NCBI GenBank assembly: GCA_035370245.1
Contig: DAOOVO010000094.1
Span: 1-17,106, forward strand
Length of the DNA: 17,106 bases
Direction of reading: 5' to 3'
Source of the DNA: Pseudobacteroides sp035370245
GTDB taxonomy: Bacteria > Bacillota > Clostridia > Acetivibrionales > DSM-2933
Part shown: positions 14,731 through 17,106 of the stretch, one piece after another
Layout: every line of letters starts with the position of its first letter
Numbering within the stretch: position 1 is the stretch's first letter
Program-made: the position numbers and the translations under genes
The notes under the pieces: generated by a model
The model's input: only the letters and a program-made list of their open reading frames with translations
Databases searched by the model: none
What the model was told of the DNA's origin: nothing

Positions 14731-16569
14731 ATGTTTATTGTTCTTGCAGTATTAAGCATGCTCGCAAGAATATATGAGCTTAATTTTTCCTATGGTATCA
14801 GCTTTGCATTTGGAAATGTTTTTACTATTATAATTTTAAGATATTTTGGGAAATTTAAAGCTTTGAGTATGGCGGTTGTTGCTAATATTCTGGATGTATA
14901 TTTTTTTAATGGAAACATATATACAGTCTTTTATACTGTGGAAATTTTTGTTCTGGCCATTTTATGGAAAAATAATAATCGCAGATTGTTAATTATGGAT
15001 ATATTGTATTGGGTATTGATTGGAGTACCTTTATCTACACTTGTATTTTATATGAACAGCGGAACAGTAGGGCTAGAAGGATTTTTAATGGTTGTTAATA
15101 ACTGGATATGTGGAAGCGTGAATGTACTTATTGCTGATATAATTATTTCATATGTTCCAATAAGATTAATTTTAGGCAGTCAAGAAAAAAATTTGACGGA
15201 TTTAAATAGATTGATATTTCATCTGACAACAGCAGCTGTTATTGGACCGTTTTTGGTCTATATAATGATTGACGGCTGGCTGACACAGGACAGAGTAGAT
15301 TCCGAAATAATTCAAATATTAAATACATCAAGAGCAAATATTGTTGATCAGATTGAAACTTGGGATGTGAATGATCTTAGAAAAATTCGGTTGAGATCGC
15401 CGGTACATCTAAAGGATTTGAAAGAAATAATTGTAAGTAATCCCTTAAATGACAAGGTTGAAGTATATTTCGTCGATAAAAAGAATATTGTATATTCTTC
15501 AAATCGAAGCAATGAAAAGGCAAATACTGTTTATAGCTGGAGAGACGGAGGTATAGTGAAAAATATAACCGACGACATATATAGCTGGATGCCTAAAAGC
15601 AAGAGACTGTCATTTGACTATGAACAATTGAGGAGTACATTTTATATTGTGATTTATCAATTTAAAGATGTTGACCTGCAGCTCCAGATAAAAGTTCCAT
15701 TGTCAATTTTTATTAATGATATTTGGGAAAATTATCAGAACAAATTTATTATATTGATTGCATTTTGTTTTATTTCAATATTTATATCCATGATGTTGGG
15801 TCGGGTTTTATCAAGAGACTTGTCAAAGCTTACACAAAGCACAACAGACCTTCCGGACAAGTTAAAGCGGAATGAAATAATTGTATGGCCCGATACTTCC
15901 ATAGTACAGGTAAATAATTTGGTATCTAATTTTAAGGTAATGTCAAATAACCTAGTTAAACTGTTCAATGATGTCAATGTCATGAATGATAAACTCCTGT
16001 CCCAAACTAAAGAACTTGAAAATTCCAGAGAGGAAATGAAAAGATTGGCATACACTGATTCTCTTACAGGATTGCCCAACAGATACTATTTTACAAATTA
16101 TCTCGAAGAGCTCTTAGCCGAAAAATATAAAAAGTTTGCTGTAATGTTTATTGACTTAAACAAATTTAAAAATATAAATGACAAATTAGGCCATGATGTT
16201 GGAGATATGCTTTTGAAAGAAGTTGCATCAAGATTTAAAGTTTTTGTCAATGAGTACGATTTTGTTGCAAGGCTTGGAGGAGATGAGTTCGTCGTAATAT
16301 TAAAGGATACGGACAAAGAAAGGGCGGCAGCGACTGCTGAACAAATAAATAGTACATTATGTGAAACCATTGTTGTATATCAGAAAGACAAAAAGTATGA
16401 ACTTAATATATCGGGAAGTATAGGCATAAGCATATGTCCCGATGATGCCACCGATAAATCTGCATTACTTAAAATGGCAGATATGGCGATGTATGCTTCA
16501 AAAGAAAAAGGTGAGAGCGAATATAAATTTTATTCTGATTTAAATAAAACTGAACTAAGCCAAGTATAA
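14731..16569 (+). CDS. Membrane-bound diguanylate cyclase (GGDEF domain)
   Basis: Coordinates use the first standard start, ATG 14731 (612 residues), but the probable initiation codon is ATA 14689, which has the only good binding site. About six membrane helices lie within residues 1-180 (MASE-like sensor). An external stretch at about 185-345 may be a ligand-binding domain. A further helix at 349-367, a HAMP-like/coiled-coil linker (370-440) and a GGDEF domain (441-605) follow. The active site is intact: DSLTGLPNR, FIDLNKFKNIND and RLGGDEF (514-520), so it should make c-di-GMP from two GTP. The inhibitory RxxD site is lost (NEYD, Asn507). The gene is 22 bp upstream of a substrate-binding lipoprotein, so the two probably form an operon. 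Confidence 0.92.
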   Translation: MFIVLAVLSMLARIYELNFSYGISFAFGNVFTIIILRYFGKFKALSMAVVANILDVYFFNGNIYTVFYTVEIFVLAILWKNNNRRLLIMDILYWVLIGVPLSTLVFYMNSGTVGLEGFLMVVNNWICGSVNVLIADIIISYVPIRLILGSQEKNLTDLNRLIFHLTTAAVIGPFLVYIMIDGWLTQDRVDSEIIQILNTSRANIVDQIETWDVNDLRKIRLRSPVHLKDLKEIIVSNPLNDKVEVYFVDKKNIVYSSNRSNEKANTVYSWRDGGIVKNITDDIYSWMPKSKRLSFDYEQLRSTFYIVIYQFKDVDLQLQIKVPLSIFINDIWENYQNKFIILIAFCFISIFISMMLGRVLSRDLSKLTQSTTDLPDKLKRNEIIVWPDTSIVQVNNLVSNFKVMSNNLVKLFNDVNVMNDKLLSQTKELENSREEMKRLAYTDSLTGLPNRYYFTNYLEELLAEKYKKFAVMFIDLNKFKNINDKLGHDVGDMLLKEVASRFKVFVNEYDFVARLGGDEFVVILKDTDKERAAATAEQINSTLCETIVVYQKDKKYELNISGSIGISICPDDATDKSALLKMADMAMYASKEKGESEYKFYSDLNKTELSQV

Positions 16570-16591
16570 AATATGAAAGGAGAATCATAGA

Positions 16592-17106
16592 ATGACAAAA
16601 ATAAAAAAATTGCTTTTATTCATTCTGATTATTTGTTTTGGCATTTCGGTAGGATGCGGGGAACAGCCGAAAGAGATTACAGATAAAATAGATAGTGATG
16701 TTAATGTTCAACAAAAGGAACCTGAAGAAAATAAAAATAAAAATAAAGGCAATGTTGAACTTACATTATGGAGTTGGTTCAGCCAGGATGGTATAATTAA
16801 ACAATTTGAGGCTGAAAATAAAGGAATAACCGTAAAGGAAAAAATATTTAGCTTTGATGAATGCAGTGAAGAGTATATAAAGGCTCTTTCAAGCGGGGAA
16901 GGACCTGATATATTTATATTTGACAGTGCTTTTTTCGGAGTGTATACAGTTAATAATGTTTTGCAGGATTTGTATGAAGAGCCGTTTAATGCAGGAAAGT
17001 ACAAAGATGATTTTTTAGGTTTTGAAAGCGGATTGTCTGTCGACAAGAAACAATTATTGATTCCACTGCATAAACTCTTTTTTTACAATAGATGTACCTT
17101 GACAAC
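16592..17106 (+). CDS. Extracellular solute-binding lipoprotein (3' truncated by window end)
   Basis: The frame runs from ATG 16592 to the window edge (171 codons) without a stop. The first 22 residues are a lipoprotein signal: basic MTKIKK, a hydrophobic core, then SVGC with Cys22 as the lipid-anchored residue. A Glu/Asn/Lys-rich spacer (about 25-55) follows, then the start of a type I ABC substrate-binding fold: VELTLWSWFSQDGIIKQFEAENKGI, LSSGEGPDIFIFD and FFGVYTVNNVLQDLYE, like family 1 sugar-binding proteins. The substrate cannot be predicted. AAAGGAG (16576-16582) gives a clear start. Its place directly after a membrane diguanylate cyclase suggests either an uptake system continuing to the right or a ligand-sensing partner of the cyclase. 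Confidence 0.88.
   Translation, partial: MTKIKKLLLFILIICFGISVGCGEQPKEITDKIDSDVNVQQKEPEENKNKNKGNVELTLWSWFSQDGIIKQFEAENKGITVKEKIFSFDECSEEYIKALSSGEGPDIFIFDSAFFGVYTVNNVLQDLYEEPFNAGKYKDDFLGFESGLSVDKKQLLIPLHKLFFYNRCTLT

Overview
The window looks like chromosome from a low-GC, anaerobic, Clostridia-type Firmicute, probably a cellulosome-forming relative of Acetivibrio (Clostridium) thermocellus. This is inferred from the AT-rich sequence, strong AGGAGG-type ribosome binding sites, the ylxM-ffh-rpsP-khpA-rimM-trmD-rplS-lepB-rbgA-rnhB gene order, and a cell-surface protein that combines a cohesin-like domain with SLH repeats. No rRNA, tRNA, insertion sequence or CRISPR array was seen.

Layout. (1) Positions 2-2116 hold the 3' part of a large surface protein (cohesin-like, Thr/Pro linker, PA14, Thr/Pro linker, DUF11-like, SLH), closed by a clear terminator. 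(2) Positions 2219-11577 hold a long same-strand run of housekeeping genes. It starts at a good sigma-A promoter overlapped by a perfect 14-bp inverted repeat, then runs ylxM, ffh (protein targeting), rpsP, khpA, rimM, trmD, rplS (ribosome and tRNA maturation), lepB (signal peptide cleavage), rbgA (50S assembly), rnhB (RNase HII), a FliK-like/FlhB-like orphan pair (ylqG-ylqH type) and yraN. rplS has its own promoter, an L19-type leader and a terminator. (3) Positions 11691-17106 are a signalling block: a REC-DUF3369-HD-GYP phosphodiesterase, a convergent AI-2E family permease, a membrane GGDEF diguanylate cyclase, and the start of a lipoprotein substrate-binding protein cut by the window end.

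How they work together: the middle block couples protein export (Ffh, LepB) to ribosome biogenesis (S16, RimM, TrmD, L19, RbgA). The right block carries one enzyme predicted to make cyclic di-GMP and one predicted to degrade it. Points worth a second look are the operator-like palindrome before ylxM, the apparent ATA start of the diguanylate cyclase, the FlhB-like protein lacking the NPTH self-cleavage site, the repeat-encoded Asp/Asn tail of RbgA, a small tandem duplication between rimM and trmD, and the domain mix of the surface protein.
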